A stretch of DNA of 64,000 bases from Psychrobacter sp. Ps6 (lineage in GTDB: Bacteria > Pseudomonadota > Gammaproteobacteria > Pseudomonadales > Moraxellaceae): the NCBI RefSeq assembly GCF_022129235.1, contig NZ_JADQAI010000003.1, forward strand, positions 1-64,000. The letters are read 5' to 3'. How positions within the stretch are numbered: position 1 is the first letter of the stretch; each line of letters begins with the position of its first letter. This document shows positions 17,933 through 28,900 of this stretch, piece after piece. The notes under the pieces are model-generated. The model was not told the DNA's origin, did not search any database, and saw only the letters and a list, made by a program, of their open reading frames with translations. A program made the position numbers and the translations under genes.

Positions 17933-19621
17933 ATGGAATCATTTGCTGAACTATTTGAAGCGAGCATCGAAGAAACAGGCCTAGATATCGAGCGTGGCTC
18001 AGTTATCAACGGTACTGTTGTGGCCATCGATAGCGATTGGATCACAGTAGATACTGGTCTGAAATCTGAAGGTATCGTCGCTCGTGAAGAGTTTTTAAGC
18101 GAAGAAGGCGAACTTGAAGTTGAAGTTGGCGATAGTGTTGATGTCGTAGTTGAAGCGGTTGATAACGGCATGGGTCAAACCTTGCTGTCACGCGAAAAAG
18201 CCAAGCGTGTTGAAACTTGGAACTTCCTTGAAAAAATCGCTGACAATGATGAGATCGTAAAAGGTATCATTTCAAGCAAAGTTAAAGGCGGTTTCACTGT
18301 AGATATCGGTTCAGTACGCGCGTTCTTACCAGGTTCATTGGTAGATGTACGTCCTATCCGTGACACGACTCATCTTGAAGGCAAAGAGCTAGAATTCAAA
18401 GTCATCAAACTTGATCAAAAGCGTAATAACGTTGTTGTTAGCCGCCGTGCAGTTATGGAAGCTGAAAACTCAGCTGAGCGCGAAGAGCTATTGAACAAGC
18501 TTGAAGAAGGCATCGAGATCGAAGGTATCGTTAAGAACCTTACTGATTACGGCGCGTTCGTTGATCTAGGTGGTATCGATGGTCTATTGCACATCACTGA
18601 CATGGCATGGCGCCGTATCAAGCATCCATCTGAAGTTGTTGAAGTTGGTCAAGACCTAAAAGTTAAAGTATTGAAGTTTGACCGTGAGCGCAATCGCGTA
18701 AGCCTAGGTCTAAAACAACTTGGTACTGATCCTTGGGACAACGTTGGCGGTACTTATCCAGTGGGTAGTGTGGTTAAAGCTCGCGTAACTAACTTGACTG
18801 ATTATGGTTGTTTCGCTGAGATTTCTGAAGGTATCGAAGGTCTAGTACACGTATCAGAAATGGATCACACCAACAAAAACATCCACCCATCTAAAGTAGT
18901 TCAAGTGGGCGACGAAGTTGAAGTAATGATCCTTGATATCGATGAAGAACGTCGTCGTATAAGCCTAGGTATCAAACAAACTCTAGCCAACCCATGGGAT
19001 GAGTTTGATAAGAAACATGAGCGCGGTGATAAAATCACTGGTACGATCAAATCAATCACTGACTTCGGTATCTTTATCGGTCTAGACGGTGGTATTGATG
19101 GTCTGGTTCATCTTTCTGATATTTCTTGGAACGAAACTGGCGAAGATGCTATCCGTAACTACAATAAAGGCGACACCGTAGAAGCTATGGTATTGTCTGT
19201 AGATGCAGAAGCTAACCGTATCAGCCTAGGCGTTAAGCAGTTAAGCTCTGATCCATTCAACGAATACCTAGTTGGTAACGACCGCGGTGCTATCGTCAAT
19301 GGTAAAGTGAAAGAAGTAGACGCTAAAGGCGCTACTATTGAGCTTGCTGACGAAGTTGAAGCTTATCTACGTGCCTCTGAAATTCAACGTGACCGCGTTG
19401 AAGATGCAACTAAGCATCTATCTGTTGGTGATGACGTTGAAGCAAAAATCATCAGCGTTGATCGTAAAACACGCAACATCAACTTGTCTATCAAAGCGAA
19501 AGACGAAGCTGAAGAGCGTCAAGCGATCAAAGATCTTGGCAGCACGAACACAACTGCCGCTGCAGGTTCTGATGCACAGCCAAAAACGATTGGTGATTTG
19601 ATCAAAGAGCAAATGCAGTAA
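17933..19621 (+). CDS. rpsA: 30S ribosomal protein S1
   Basis: Binds mRNA on the 30S subunit and is needed for initiation on structured or Shine-Dalgarno-poor messages. Six S1 (OB-fold) repeats can be followed along the 562 residues, marked by recurring [11 protein letters not shown] / TDYGCFAEI / [12 protein letters not shown] strands and by [13 protein letters not shown] ends. The length matches E. coli S1 (557). Codon use is highly biased (GGT, CGT, GAA), as expected of an abundant protein. AAAGGT precedes the ATG. A UUCG-capped terminator follows at 19655. Confidence 0.98.
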   Translation: MESFAELFEASIEETGLDIERGSVINGTVVAIDSDWITVDTGLKSEGIVAREEFLSEEGELEVEVGDSVDVVVEAVDNGMGQTLLSREKAKRVETWNFLEKIADNDEIVKGIISSKVKGGFTVDIGSVRAFLPGSLVDVRPIRDTTHLEGKELEFKVIKLDQKRNNVVVSRRAVMEAENSAEREELLNKLEEGIEIEGIVKNLTDYGAFVDLGGIDGLLHITDMAWRRIKHPSEVVEVGQDLKVKVLKFDRERNRVSLGLKQLGTDPWDNVGGTYPVGSVVKARVTNLTDYGCFAEISEGIEGLVHVSEMDHTNKNIHPSKVVQVGDEVEVMILDIDEERRRISLGIKQTLANPWDEFDKKHERGDKITGTIKSITDFGIFIGLDGGIDGLVHLSDISWNETGEDAIRNYNKGDTVEAMVLSVDAEANRISLGVKQLSSDPFNEYLVGNDRGAIVNGKVKEVDAKGATIELADEVEAYLRASEIQRDRVEDATKHLSVGDDVEAKIISVDRKTRNINLSIKAKDEAEERQAIKDLGSTNTTAAAGSDAQPKTIGDLIKEQMQ

Positions 19622-19654
19622 GTTGTAAGTTATTGATATAAAAGTAATATAAAG

Positions 19655-19680
19655 AAAGCGACTTCGGTCGCTTTTTTTTA
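19655..19680 (+). terminator. UUCG-tetraloop terminator after rpsA
   Basis: AAAGCGAC - TTCG - GTCGCTTT: an eight-base-pair stem with the very stable UUCG loop and eight T residues. Canonical. Confidence 0.95.
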
Positions 19681-19945
19681 TGATTAAGTTTTGATATTTG
19701 TATTAATAGGTAAGGTTTTTGGCTAAATAAGGAAACTCTTATTCCTATTTTCCTTAATATCCGCTATCATTTGCAACATTGAGTAACGAGATGTGAGCGA
19801 CAGTATATTTAGAGTTGCGATGTAACTCTTGTAAATAGACTATTCTGATATGAGCTATTATTGATTTAGCTATTAGAGTTTTTATTGATAACACTGTTTT
19901 GACTTACTATCAGTTTATCCATCAATCAACAAGGCAAGCGTAATA
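19681..19945 (+). other. Spacer and leader of ihfB
   Basis: No gene is recognised. A weak seven-base inverted repeat TAAGGAA (19728-19734) / TTCCTTA (19750-19756) is visible. The ihfB promoter must be here, since a strong terminator precedes it, but no clear -35/-10 pair was found. Confidence 0.4.
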
Positions 19946-20251
19946 ATGCAGCAAGCGATTAACAAATCCGAATTTATCAGTAATTTGAGTGCGAATTGTG
20001 ACAACATGGCAGATACCATCGTTGATGATGCCGTTCGTGAAATATTAAATTTGATGACCCATACTTTAGCCAATGATGGCCGAGTCGAGGTTCGTGGGTT
20101 TGGCAGTTTTTGTCTACATCATCGCCGCGCTCGTGTCGGACGCAATCCTAAAACGGGTGAGAGCGTACCAGTTCCTGCCAAAGCGATTCCACACTTTAAG
20201 CCAGGTAAAGCATTGCGTGAAGCAGTCAATGATAAAGTAGCACACAGCTAA
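19946..20251 (+). CDS. ihfB: Integration host factor subunit beta
   Basis: One half of the IHF heterodimer, which bends DNA at specific sites and shapes promoters, replication origins and recombination sites. The HU/IHF fold is clear: VRGFGSFCLHHRRARVGRNP, where the R-x-G-R-N-P arm with its intercalating Pro is complete, then SVPVPAKAIPHFKPGKALRE. The 101-residue length is normal. Position behind rpsA is the conserved location of ihfB and separates it from ihfA and HU; hupB is present elsewhere in the window (39795). Confidence 0.96.
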   Translation: MQQAINKSEFISNLSANCDNMADTIVDDAVREILNLMTHTLANDGRVEVRGFGSFCLHHRRARVGRNPKTGESVPVPAKAIPHFKPGKALREAVNDKVAHS

Positions 20252-20308
20252 TACTCATTAATGATTGACTGACCAAAAACTATCATTCCAACCTGAGGTA
20301 ACTGTCTC

Positions 20309-20716
20309 ATGCGCTTTTTATTATTCGTATTGCTGTTTTTGAGCTTTGCTTACTCGCTTGGTCTGGTATTGGCAAATAATACCGAGGTCGGGGTCAATTT
20401 ACTGTTTTCGCAAGCACCTACAATGAATTTGGGGCTACTGCTCATTCTATGTCTAATACTCGGCATTATTATTGGTATTTTATTGTCATTGCTCATATTC
20501 CGTGTACTACAGAATAAGTGGGAAATCTCACGTTTGCAAAAGGCAAATACCAATTTGCAAGAGCAGCTGACTCAAGCTAACGTTGTCATTGACCGTCAAG
20601 CAACCGCGCCCACGGTAGAAGAAGCCGTTTATGGTGCGACTGCTACTAATGTGCAAGACACCACAGAATCTCACTTAAATAAAGGTGGTACGCTGTCTAA
20701 GCGTAAGCGAGATTAA
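20309..20716 (+). CDS. lapA: LapA-family membrane protein (DUF1049)
   Basis: A 135-residue inner-membrane protein with two transmembrane helices, about residues 2-22 and 42-66, then a cytoplasmic coiled-coil stretch ([15 protein letters not shown]). In E. coli LapA pairs with LapB, which regulates LpxC and lipopolysaccharide synthesis. LapB (the TPR-rubredoxin partner) is not encoded next to it here; pyrF follows directly. The gene lies 57 bases after ihfB, a conserved ihfB-lapA-(lapB)-pyrF order. GAGGTAA precedes the ATG. Confidence 0.85.
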   Translation: MRFLLFVLLFLSFAYSLGLVLANNTEVGVNLLFSQAPTMNLGLLLILCLILGIIIGILLSLLIFRVLQNKWEISRLQKANTNLQEQLTQANVVIDRQATAPTVEEAVYGATATNVQDTTESHLNKGGTLSKRKRD

Positions 20717-20793
20717 TCTGCTGGGCGATGGCCATTGGCTACATTGTTGACCTTAAAAATAATGCTCTGATAATTATGATAGATGGCAAAACC

Positions 20794-21492
20794 ATGAATA
20801 ATGTGATTAATTCTCCCGTCGTTGTTGCTTTAGACAACATGTCTCTGCAAGCATCATTGGCATTAGCTGATCAATTAGATCCGACGTCATGTCGGCTAAA
20901 AGTAGGTAAAGAGCTGTTTACGCGCTGTGGCCCTGATATCGTTAAGGCGCTACATCAGCGTAACTTTGAGGTCTTCTTAGACTTGAAATTTCATGACATT
21001 CCTAACACTACTGCTCAAGCGGTAGTAGCTGCTGCCGAGCTTGGTGTGTGGATGGTAAATGTTCATGCTAGTGCAGGTCTAGAGGCTATGTCTTTGGCAA
21101 AACAGCGTTTAATAGATAAAGACCTTGATACATTACTCATCGCGGTGACTGTATTGACCTCTATGGACAGTGACGCATTGATGCAAACGGGTATTACTCA
21201 TAGCTTAGACGCACAGGTGAGCCGATTGGCGCAATTGACCAAGCAAGCTGGGCTAGATGGGGTAGTATGCTCTGCTCAAGAAGCGAAAACGCTTAAAGCG
21301 TTATGCGGTCAAGATTTTAAATTGGTCACGCCAGGCATTCGACTAGCAGAAGACAATGCTGATGATCAAAAGCGTATCTGTACGCCGAGTCAGGCATTGG
21401 CAGATGGTTCTGATTATTTGGTCATTGGACGCTCAATTACTCAGGCTACAGACCCTGCGGCTAAATTGCAGACAATACTGCAAAGTATTTAA
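20794..21492 (+). CDS. pyrF: Orotidine 5'-phosphate decarboxylase
   Basis: Last step of UMP synthesis. SPVVVALDN carries the first active-site Asp, and [10 protein letters not shown] holds the D-x-K-x-x-D catalytic array. The phosphate-binding C-terminal segments VTPGIR and VIGRSI are complete. The start is uncertain: the frame is open from 20728, and Met codons occur at 20776 and 20794. None has a good ribosome-binding site; I use 20794 (232 residues), which best matches the E. coli length of 245. The gene overlaps no neighbour. A very long perfect terminator stem follows it. Confidence 0.93.
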   Translation: MNNVINSPVVVALDNMSLQASLALADQLDPTSCRLKVGKELFTRCGPDIVKALHQRNFEVFLDLKFHDIPNTTAQAVVAAAELGVWMVNVHASAGLEAMSLAKQRLIDKDLDTLLIAVTVLTSMDSDALMQTGITHSLDAQVSRLAQLTKQAGLDGVVCSAQEAKTLKALCGQDFKLVTPGIRLAEDNADDQKRICTPSQALADGSDYLVIGRSITQATDPAAKLQTILQSI

Positions 21493-21499
21493 GTTTTGA

Positions 21500-21550
21500 C
21501 ATCAAAAAGTAAAAAGACAGCCTAAATCGCTGTCTTTTTACTTTTTGATG
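21500..21550 (+). terminator. Perfect 22-base-pair terminator after pyrF
   Basis: The left arm 21500-21521 and right arm 21529-21550 are exact reverse complements with a seven-base loop (CTAAATC). The right arm includes two T-runs, so the strand ends in U-rich RNA inside the stem. Unusually long and perfect for a terminator. Confidence 0.85.
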
Positions 21551-21641
21551 GTAAAGAAAAAGCTGATACACTACTTTAGCGCTTGCTGACGCTTACGGCT
21601 CAAATTATTGATAATGACACTACTGGATGATATTGGATAAT

Positions 21642-22439
21642 ATGAAATTACAAATACTAAGTGACTTACATATTGATAGTTATGCACGCCAGTCACACCC
21701 TATTGGACATATTCCTAAAACTGACGCAGATATTGTATTAGTAGCGGGAGATACCGCCAACAGTGATAGAGGGATGCCGTGGTTACAAGAGCAGGCAGCA
21801 CGGTTACAAGTTCCTCTGATCACGATCTCAGGTAATCACGAATATTTTGACGAAGATGTGCTAAGTTTTGACCAAAAGTTGGCGACTTGGGACAATTATG
21901 ATGCTGCCTCTAACAAAGGGGTTTGTGTCTTACAGTGCCAGCATATTGATATTGGTGATATACGAATCTTAGGTTGCACACTGTGGACGGATTATCAGTA
22001 TCATGCCAATGAAGATACCATGGCTGCTGCTAGGCATTTTATGCGTGATTATAAGCAGATATATGCAGGCAAGGAGATGTTCTCACCTGAAGTTTCTATG
22101 CAAATCCACTCAGAGCATCGTCAGTGGTTGCAGCAAGCACTAATTACTGCCAAAGCACTGGGCAAAAAAACGGTCGTCATGAGTCACCATAGTGTCAGTG
22201 CATTATCCGTGTCTGAAAAATATGCCAATTTACCAAGCAATGCTGCCTTTGTCAGTGATTTATCTGGTTGGATGCATGAGGACTGGGCACCAACGCTATG
22301 GGTGCATGGACACACACATGAAGCATTCGATTACCGGATAGGCAATACGCGGGTAATTGTTAATCCAAGGGCTTACCCTAACGAGATTAGTAGTACTGCA
22401 TTGGAATTTGCATGGGACAAAGTCGTTGATATTGGTTAG
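21642..22439 (+). CDS. Metallophosphoesterase (calcineurin-like)
   Basis: A cytoplasmic phosphoesterase of the calcineurin superfamily. All five metal-binding blocks are present: D8 and H10 in SDLHID, D37 in GDT, N65 and H66 in GNHE, His pair in MSHHS, and HGHTHE near the C-terminus. The substrate is unknown; similar small proteins act on nucleotides, cyclic nucleotides or phosphodiesters. A class III cyclase lies about 9 kb away, but nothing links the two. Start at ATG 21642 (265 residues) rather than 21627, because the conserved MKLQILSDLH begins there; neither start has a strong ribosome-binding site. The gene stands alone between spacers. Confidence 0.85.
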   Translation: MKLQILSDLHIDSYARQSHPIGHIPKTDADIVLVAGDTANSDRGMPWLQEQAARLQVPLITISGNHEYFDEDVLSFDQKLATWDNYDAASNKGVCVLQCQHIDIGDIRILGCTLWTDYQYHANEDTMAAARHFMRDYKQIYAGKEMFSPEVSMQIHSEHRQWLQQALITAKALGKKTVVMSHHSVSALSVSEKYANLPSNAAFVSDLSGWMHEDWAPTLWVHGHTHEAFDYRIGNTRVIVNPRAYPNEISSTALEFAWDKVVDIG

Positions 22440-22562
22440 CCGAGATTTTGCGTGTGTAAGTAATAGTGATGGCTGTCTGTTGCAAATTACCATTCTTAAA
22501 AGTTAGATACCCCATTTAATATATAACAGGATATTTACAAGATATATTGCAACTGGATTTGT

Positions 22563-23441
22563 ATGTTGTTCATTCCTGTCAAAAAATCTGCTACGCTTGC
22601 TACCATGAGTAAATATCTTAATAGCACCTTATCAAAAGTCTCTGCTGACAAGCTTGCGAGTCACACCCCAAGTGCGCCTGCGCCTTCACATCTGCCAGAT
22701 AGTATGATCCCTTCGGTCAGACTATTACCTGAGAATGAGCGGCTGATTTTATTTACCAGACACTCTTTGCGTGAGCGTTCTGATGGTAATGGTTTTGCCA
22801 GCTATCAGTTGCCGTTGACGCCTAAAGGCCGTGTATTAGCAAAGTCTTGGGGTCGTTGGTTAGCAGGCCATCTGCCATACTCACTCGATGTTGATAGCAT
22901 CTCAAGCCCGATTAAACGCTGTATTGATACGGCGCAGCTCATGCAGGAAGGAGCAGGTCTAAAGCGTGATATTACGCATCAGTCACTGCTGGTTGAGCCT
23001 GGTAGCCTAGTTACTGAACCTGAAATAGCGAACCCAATATTCAAAGAGATTGGTGTACTGAATTTTATCAATCGCTTTTTGCAAGGCGATCTTGAAGGCA
23101 CCAAAAATGCTTATCAAGGTGGCCTTGATATTCTCTCGCTCTTTTATCAAAACCAGCCGCAGCATGGACATCTAATGCTGGCTGTCAGTCATGATACGTT
23201 ACTGTCTGCATTCTTAGCCGTGATGTTTGATGTGGAAGAGATCGATTGGAATGATTGGCCAAAAATGATGGAAGGGGTGTTTTTGTGGTTTGATGATAAA
23301 CCTTTTGATCAGGCAAATGCGCATTTTATCTGGCGTGGTCAAGTATATACACGCCCGATTAGTTCATTGTTGAATGGGTATCGTGCAGCAGGGTATCATC
23401 CGAGTAAACTGCTATTACCACCAGAAGTAAAATGGACATAA
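22563..23441 (+). CDS. Histidine phosphatase superfamily protein
   Basis: The catalytic motif is R66-H67 in FTRHSLRERS, in place of the common RHG, followed by LPLTPKGR and a second His in the VSHDTLL stretch. The family includes phosphoglycerate mutases, SixA and acid phosphatases; the Ser after the His makes a mutase role unlikely. The first 50 residues are not part of the fold and may be an extended or mis-assigned N-terminus (Met 15 is an alternative start). No signal peptide is seen, so the protein is likely cytoplasmic. Function unknown. It converges with rpsT across a shared terminator. Confidence 0.75.
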   Translation: MLFIPVKKSATLATMSKYLNSTLSKVSADKLASHTPSAPAPSHLPDSMIPSVRLLPENERLILFTRHSLRERSDGNGFASYQLPLTPKGRVLAKSWGRWLAGHLPYSLDVDSISSPIKRCIDTAQLMQEGAGLKRDITHQSLLVEPGSLVTEPEIANPIFKEIGVLNFINRFLQGDLEGTKNAYQGGLDILSLFYQNQPQHGHLMLAVSHDTLLSAFLAVMFDVEEIDWNDWPKMMEGVFLWFDDKPFDQANAHFIWRGQVYTRPISSLLNGYRAAGYHPSKLLLPPEVKWT

Positions 23442-23492
23442 GATTTCATCAACAAACGGAAATGACGATCCACTAGATATATATCTAGCAGG

Positions 23493-23541
23493 CATAAAAA
23501 AACCTTGCTCCAGTATTAAAACCAGTAGCAAGGTTTTAGTC
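23493..23541. terminator. Terminator shared by the histidine phosphatase gene and rpsT
   Basis: Stem AAAACCTTGCT (23499-23509) / AGCAAGGTTTT (23527-23537) has a 17-base loop. On the minus strand it is followed by a long U-run, so it is a good terminator for rpsT. A T-run also exists for the plus strand. Confidence 0.85.
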
Positions 23542-23583
23542 ATAACGCTATAAAAGCGTAATGCGGTCTAGACAATACAAATC

Positions 23584-23850
23584 TTAAGCTTGTAGGCCTT
23601 TGATTGTTTTGTTTAGGCGGCTCTTACGACGAGCAGCTTTATTCTTATGAATAATACCTTTGTCAGCCATACGATCAATAACTGGTACCGCTTTTTTGTA
23701 AGCTTCGGTAGCCGCGTCATAATCTTTAGCTTCGATAGCCGCATCAACACGTTTTAAGTAAGTACGAACCATAGAGCGTTGTGACGCAGAGTTCTGACGA
23801 CGTTTGGTGTTTTGACGGGCGCGTTTACGAGCTTGTGCAGTATTAGCCAC
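23584..23850 (-). CDS. rpsT: 30S ribosomal protein S20
   Basis: An assembly protein of the 30S subunit that binds 16S rRNA. The sequence [13 protein letters not shown] with the basic start, and the later [12 protein letters not shown] end, is diagnostic. I start at the GTG at 23850 (88 residues; the usual S20 has 87), because AAGGAG at 23857-23862 is six bases upstream. The longer frame to 23913 reads through the ribosome-binding site. A GTG or TTG start for rpsT is known in other bacteria and is thought to be tied to its autoregulation. Confidence 0.97.
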   Translation of the reverse strand: MANTAQARKRARQNTKRRQNSASQRSMVRTYLKRVDAAIEAKDYDAATEAYKKAVPVIDRMADKGIIHKNKAARRKSRLNKTIKGLQA

Positions 23851-24313
23851 GCGTATCTCCTTGATAAAGACAGATAAAAATATGAATGTTGATTGCAATA
23901 ATGGGTTTAACAATCATCGGTGACGAGCAGCCTCTCGCCAAACATGATGTCGATGTCTAATATTAAAGTATCTAATATGAATAGATCATCGCAAGCGCCA
24001 GAACTGTTTGGAATAATTAAACAGCGTTGACGTGTAAAGCCGGTTATCTTAGCAAATTATTGCGCTAAGGACAATATATTTGATGATTAATGCGCAAAGA
24101 AGTGCTGTAAACTCATGAATTTTGGCCTATTAAGGTATCTAGATCAATAGCAGACATCAATAGGCGCAATTGATTGATAAAATCTCTTACAATATATCCT
24201 ACATAATAGCGTCAGTTATTCATGAATTTAGGTATGATATCCTAATGATAGGCCTTGATATAGGTCACTTTTTATCAATATAGAACCTCTAACGTTATAT
24301 AAGTGGATAGGGT
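23851..24313. other. Divergent region between rpsT and the TIP30-like gene
   Basis: The region holds the AAGGAG ribosome-binding site of rpsT and presumably both promoters. No -35/-10 pair stood out by eye, and no gene, repeat or terminator is seen. Confidence 0.4.
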
Positions 24314-25015
24314 ATGCAGCGAAAAGCAATTGTGATTGGCGCAACAGGATTGGTAGGGCAGCATTTGGTAAAACAGCTGAGTGAGCTCTATGATACATTG
24401 ATTGTGATCGCTCGGCGCCCGCCACGCTATATTAATGCCAGCATGCGTTTTTATCAGGTTAATGACTTTGATAATCTCTCTGAAGTGTTTGCGAGTGTTG
24501 GTGCGGATCGAACGACAGATGCCTTTAGCTGTCTTGGCACCACCAAAAAACAAGCGGGTAGCGATGAGGCTTTTCGAAAGATAGATCACGATTACAATGT
24601 TAACTTTGCCAGACTATGCCGTGATAAAGGGGTAGAAAACTTTTTTCTACTTTCATCCATGAATGCCGATATTGACAGCCGCTTTTTGTACAATCGAGTC
24701 AAGGCAGAGACGGAGCAATCTATTACGGCACTAGGCTTTGGTCAATTGGTGATATTTCGACCGTCGTTATTACTAGGCAAGCATAAAGGGCGTCCGCTCG
24801 AAAGTATTGGTCAAAAAGCGTTTAAGCTTATCTCGCCTTTAGTCTCAGAGTCACTCTCATTACATCCTATCTCGGCTAAGCGCGTCGCTAGTGCAATGGC
24901 GATGAGTGCTCATGATATTTATCATCGTCGTAAATACCGTACGGAACCTCAGATTGAACATACAGAGATCATTGAAAATAAGAAGATGCTTGCGATGACT
25001 CGTGTTAAGAGATAG
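24314..25015 (+). CDS. NAD(P)-binding protein of the TIP30/HTATIP2 type
   Basis: A short-chain-dehydrogenase-like Rossmann protein. The N-terminal nucleotide loop is VIGATGLVGQHLVKQL, near residues 7-22. FSCLGTTKKQAGS and the LLSSMNAD / FLYNRVKAETE pair (with the Tyr-x-x-x-Lys arrangement of the fold) match the small TIP30/Fmp52-like family. The substrate is unknown. The 233-residue length is normal. Stand-alone gene behind the divergent rpsT and ahead of rraA. Confidence 0.8.
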   Translation: MQRKAIVIGATGLVGQHLVKQLSELYDTLIVIARRPPRYINASMRFYQVNDFDNLSEVFASVGADRTTDAFSCLGTTKKQAGSDEAFRKIDHDYNVNFARLCRDKGVENFFLLSSMNADIDSRFLYNRVKAETEQSITALGFGQLVIFRPSLLLGKHKGRPLESIGQKAFKLISPLVSESLSLHPISAKRVASAMAMSAHDIYHRRKYRTEPQIEHTEIIENKKMLAMTRVKR

Positions 25016-25191
25016 AAAAACTGTTTTTTCTGATCTTAAAAGTTGTCTTAAAATCAAAATGTTAATAGCGTTACGTATCAATGTGATGAGCACAAAATTA
25101 TAAGCATGAAAAAGATAATAATTGCTATCGAGTCATTGATGCGTGTTTAAATATCAATCAATTGAGTCACCAATAACAAGGAGTAGAAGCA

Positions 25192-25713
25192 ATGGAAATG
25201 AGTAAGGAAAACTTTGTGACTTGTGATCTATTGGATGCCCATCCTGAGTCGCAAGTATGCTTACCAAATATCGAAGGTAAGTCATTTCGTCGTTTTGGTG
25301 CAAAAGATAAATTCTGCGGTGAAATCGTGACGGTGAAGTGTTTTGAAGACAATAGTCGCGTCAAATCACTATTGAATAGTGATGGTAAAGACAAAGCTGG
25401 CAACGGTAAAGTATTGGTCGTTGATGGCGGCGGTTCTATGCGCTGTGCATTACTAGGCGATATGATTGCACAATCAGCTATAGACAACGGCTGGACTGGG
25501 GTCATCGTCTATGGCTGTGTGCGTGATGTTGATGACATGGCAGCGATGGATCTTGGTGTAATGGCACTTGGTTGTATCCCGCGTAAATCGACCCGCCGAG
25601 ATGAAGGTCAAACGGATATCGAAATCAGCTTTGGTGATTTAACGTTGAACTCGGGCATGTTTGTCTATGCTGACAATAATGGCATTATCGCTAGTGATAA
25701 ACCGTTAATGTAA
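25192..25713 (+). CDS. rraA: Regulator of ribonuclease E activity A
   Basis: A trimeric ring protein that binds RNase E and lowers its activity in E. coli; structurally it belongs to the methyltransferase-like MenG/RraA family. VVDGGGSMRCALLGDMIA and the VIVYGCVRDVDDM segment are diagnostic. An AAGGAG ribosome-binding site sits eight bases before the ATG at 25192. The 173-residue length is slightly above E. coli RraA (161). Whether it acts on RNase E in this organism is inferred. The gene is flanked by spacers and ended by a terminator at 25739. Confidence 0.93.
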   Translation: MEMSKENFVTCDLLDAHPESQVCLPNIEGKSFRRFGAKDKFCGEIVTVKCFEDNSRVKSLLNSDGKDKAGNGKVLVVDGGGSMRCALLGDMIAQSAIDNGWTGVIVYGCVRDVDDMAAMDLGVMALGCIPRKSTRRDEGQTDIEISFGDLTLNSGMFVYADNNGIIASDKPLM

Positions 25714-25738
25714 ACTTGGTTTAACCAGTGTGAATGAG

Positions 25739-25767
25739 AACCTCAGCTTATCAGTTGGGGTTTTTTT
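25739..25767 (+). terminator. Terminator after rraA
   Basis: AACCTCA pairs with TTGGGGTT (one G-T pair) and is followed by seven T residues. Confidence 0.8.
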
Positions 25768-25879
25768 ATGTAATGATAGTTAAAGCTTAATAATCGTTAT
25801 CAATCCTCGATCATGAATGAGTAAACTTTTACGTGACAAACCGTTACGGCATAAGTTTTGGTAATTGCTCAAATATTCG

Positions 25880-25885
25880 TATAAT
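25880..25885 (+). promoter_or_regulatory. -10 element upstream of mfd
   Basis: TATAAT lies 35 bases before the mfd ATG. No -35 hexamer was convincing, so it is only a candidate promoter. Confidence 0.45.
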
Positions 25886-25920
25886 AGCTTTCTGACTCCT
25901 TAACTTTGATCCTATTCTTT

Positions 25921-28900
25921 ATGCCTATCACTGCTTTGACTGACGCGTTTGATCCCATTAACCAGCAGTTGTTCCCTATCCAAAATGCCGAGCGGCGTTG
26001 GCTAGCGCCTGTCCATGGTGCAGTCAGTAGCTTGTGGCTGGCAAGCTTGGTTCAAACGCCTATGTGGGATGTTGCCAAGCGCCTAAAGGTCGTGGTGGCA
26101 CGTGACCAAAACCAACTCAATCAGATAGAGACCGAGCTGGCATTTTGCGGTGTCGACGCTTACGTATTCCCTGATTGGGAGACACTGACGTATGATGAGC
26201 TGTCTCCGCACCAAGACATCGTTAGTGAGCGTATCAATCTGCTGACAGATATGCCAAAAACAGGTGTGCTACTCATTTCAGTACAGGCGCTGATGCATCG
26301 TGTTGCGCCACCAAGTTGGCTGATTGGGCAGCATTTTGATCTAAGTGTCGGTGATCGTTTTGATATCAATACGCAACGTGGTCTACTGGCAAAGGCGGGT
26401 TATAGAGCGGTTGAAAATGTCTTTGAACCCGGTGAGTTTGCGGTACGTGGCAGCATCATTGATATCTTTGCTATGGGTCAGCCTTTTCCGCTGCGTTTAG
26501 ATTTATTTGACGATGAAATTGAGACAATTCGTTTTTTTCATCCGCAAACCCAGCGCACGTTGACCGCTGATGATCTCAAGGCGATGTTGACAGGTAATGA
26601 TACCAGCATGGGCAAGGAGTCACTGTCGCTGCTGCACAAATTGCCAGACATCTCAAAACCTATTGAGCAGTTCCAAATATTACCAGCAAAAGAGTTTCCG
26701 CTAGATGAAGGGCGAGAGACATTTCGCACGAATTTTGCGGCGATGTTCCCTAATGCCAGTAGCCGCAAGTCTGAGCTGCATAAAGATGTGATGGCAGGTA
26801 TTGCGAGTAGTGGGCTGGAGTATTATCAGCCACTATTTTTCGACCTAAAAGATTGGCAAGAAGAAAGTACACTGTTTTCTTATTTGCCAAGTGATGCGTT
26901 GTTTATCACGGATGAACTCATTAACGAAAAACAGGCGGACTATTGGTCACAAATCCAGCGCCGCTATGAAGAACGTCGACATGATATTGACAAGCCTATT
27001 GTTGAACCTGCGCTCTTATATCTGTTATCCAACGCACTCAACGAGCAGCTAAACCAGTATCCACGAGTGATACTAAGCGCACGCGATGAGCTGGCTACAA
27101 TAAATGATGTCGTAGCGCTAGAAGGTAGCGACTCATCTCAGCCGCAATTCTCGCTAACGCCTGCTAAGCAGCAAGGCTTGGTGACATTAAGCGCTGAAGA
27201 GCCGCCACAATTGGCAGTAAACCATCAGAAATCTGAGCCATTATCCGAATTACTCGACTTCTTGGATACGCAATCACAGACTTTAACACCCGTACTAATC
27301 GTCGCAGAAACTGCTGGCCGTCGTGAGATTCTTATTGAGCTGTTTAAAGGTAAGATTGATATCAAAGCATATGATAGCTTTGAAGCATTCTTAGCAGCAG
27401 ATAAGACGAGCGCTATGAATAACGCTCGACTACCACATGTCGGTCTGACTGTGGCACCGATTGAGCGCGGCGTATACGTGCCTGAGCGTTTGGTGTTGAT
27501 TAGTGAAACGCAGCTGTTTGGTCGTCAAGTCTTACAGACGCGTCGTCGTCGCCAAAGCGGTGTATCAGAAGAATTCTTGGTTAAAAGCGTCACTGAGATA
27601 ACAGATGGTAGTCCAGTCGTTCATATCGAGCATGGTATCGGTCGTTATAATGGTCTGATTACCTTAGATGTTGGTGATGGTGAGCAAGAGTTTATTCATT
27701 TAAAGTATGACGATGATGCCAGTATCTATGTGCCAGTAGCTAATCTGCAAATGATTAGCCGTTATAGCGGCGGCGATCCAGCGTTGGCCCCGCTCCATAA
27801 GATTGGTAGTGGCAAATGGGATAGAGCAAAGCAAAAAGCGTTAGAGCAAATTCACGATGTTGCCGCAGAGCTGCTCAATATGCAAGCGCGTCGTGAGGCC
27901 AAAGTTGGTATTCATTTTAAAATAGATCCGTCGCAATATGAGCTGTTTGCCAGTCAGTTTGCGTTTGAAGAGACCGCTGACCAAGCCAATGCTATCCATG
28001 CGGTTATGGAAGATATGAGACAAAACCAGCCAATGGATCGCCTCATCTGCGGTGATGTTGGCTTTGGTAAAACAGAAGTAGCGATGCGAGCGGCCTTTAT
28101 TGCCGTCAGTGCTGGCTATCAAGTTGCTGTATTAGTGCCCACCACTTTGCTCGCAGGACAGCACGAAGACAATTTCCGCGATCGATTTGCTGATTGGCCA
28201 GTGCGTATTGAAAGCCTGTCTCGCTTTGGTGGTAAAAAACATCAAGAGATGGTCTTGACGGACTTGGCTGATGGCAAAGTCGATATTGTGATCGGTACTC
28301 ATAAACTACTACAGCCTGACGTGAAGTTTGCAAACCTTGGGCTAATGATCGTCGATGAGGAGCACCGCTTTGGGGTGCGTCACAAAGAGCGTATCAAGGC
28401 TATTCAGACAGATGTAGACAGTATGTCTATGACCGCGACGCCCATCCCTAGAACGCTTAATATGGCGCTCTCTGGCATGCGTGACATGTCAATCATTGCC
28501 ACACCACCTGCACGCCGACTTGCGATTAAAACTTTTGTCATGCAAAAGACAGAAGCGCTGATGAAAGAGGCCATATTGCGCGAGCTGTTGCGTGGCGGGC
28601 AAGTTTATCTCTTGCATAATGATGTGGCTAGTATTGAGCGTATGGCAGAGACTATCCGCGACCTCGTACCTGAAGCACGGGTAGGGGTCGCCCATGGACA
28701 AATGCAAGAGCGTCAGCTTGAGCAGATCATGCAGCAGTTTTATCATAAAAAATTCAATGTGCTGGTGTGTTCTACTATTATTGAGACAGGTATCGACGTA
28801 CCGAATGCCAATACCATTATCATTGAGCGTGCTGATAAGTTTGGTCTGGCGCAATTACATCAGCTGCGAGGGCGAGTAGGGCGTAGTCATCATCAGGCGT

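Noticed and set aside
23473..23488. 16-base palindrome CTAGATATATATCTAG
   Set aside because: AT-rich short palindromes arise by chance in such spacers, and no other signal supports it.
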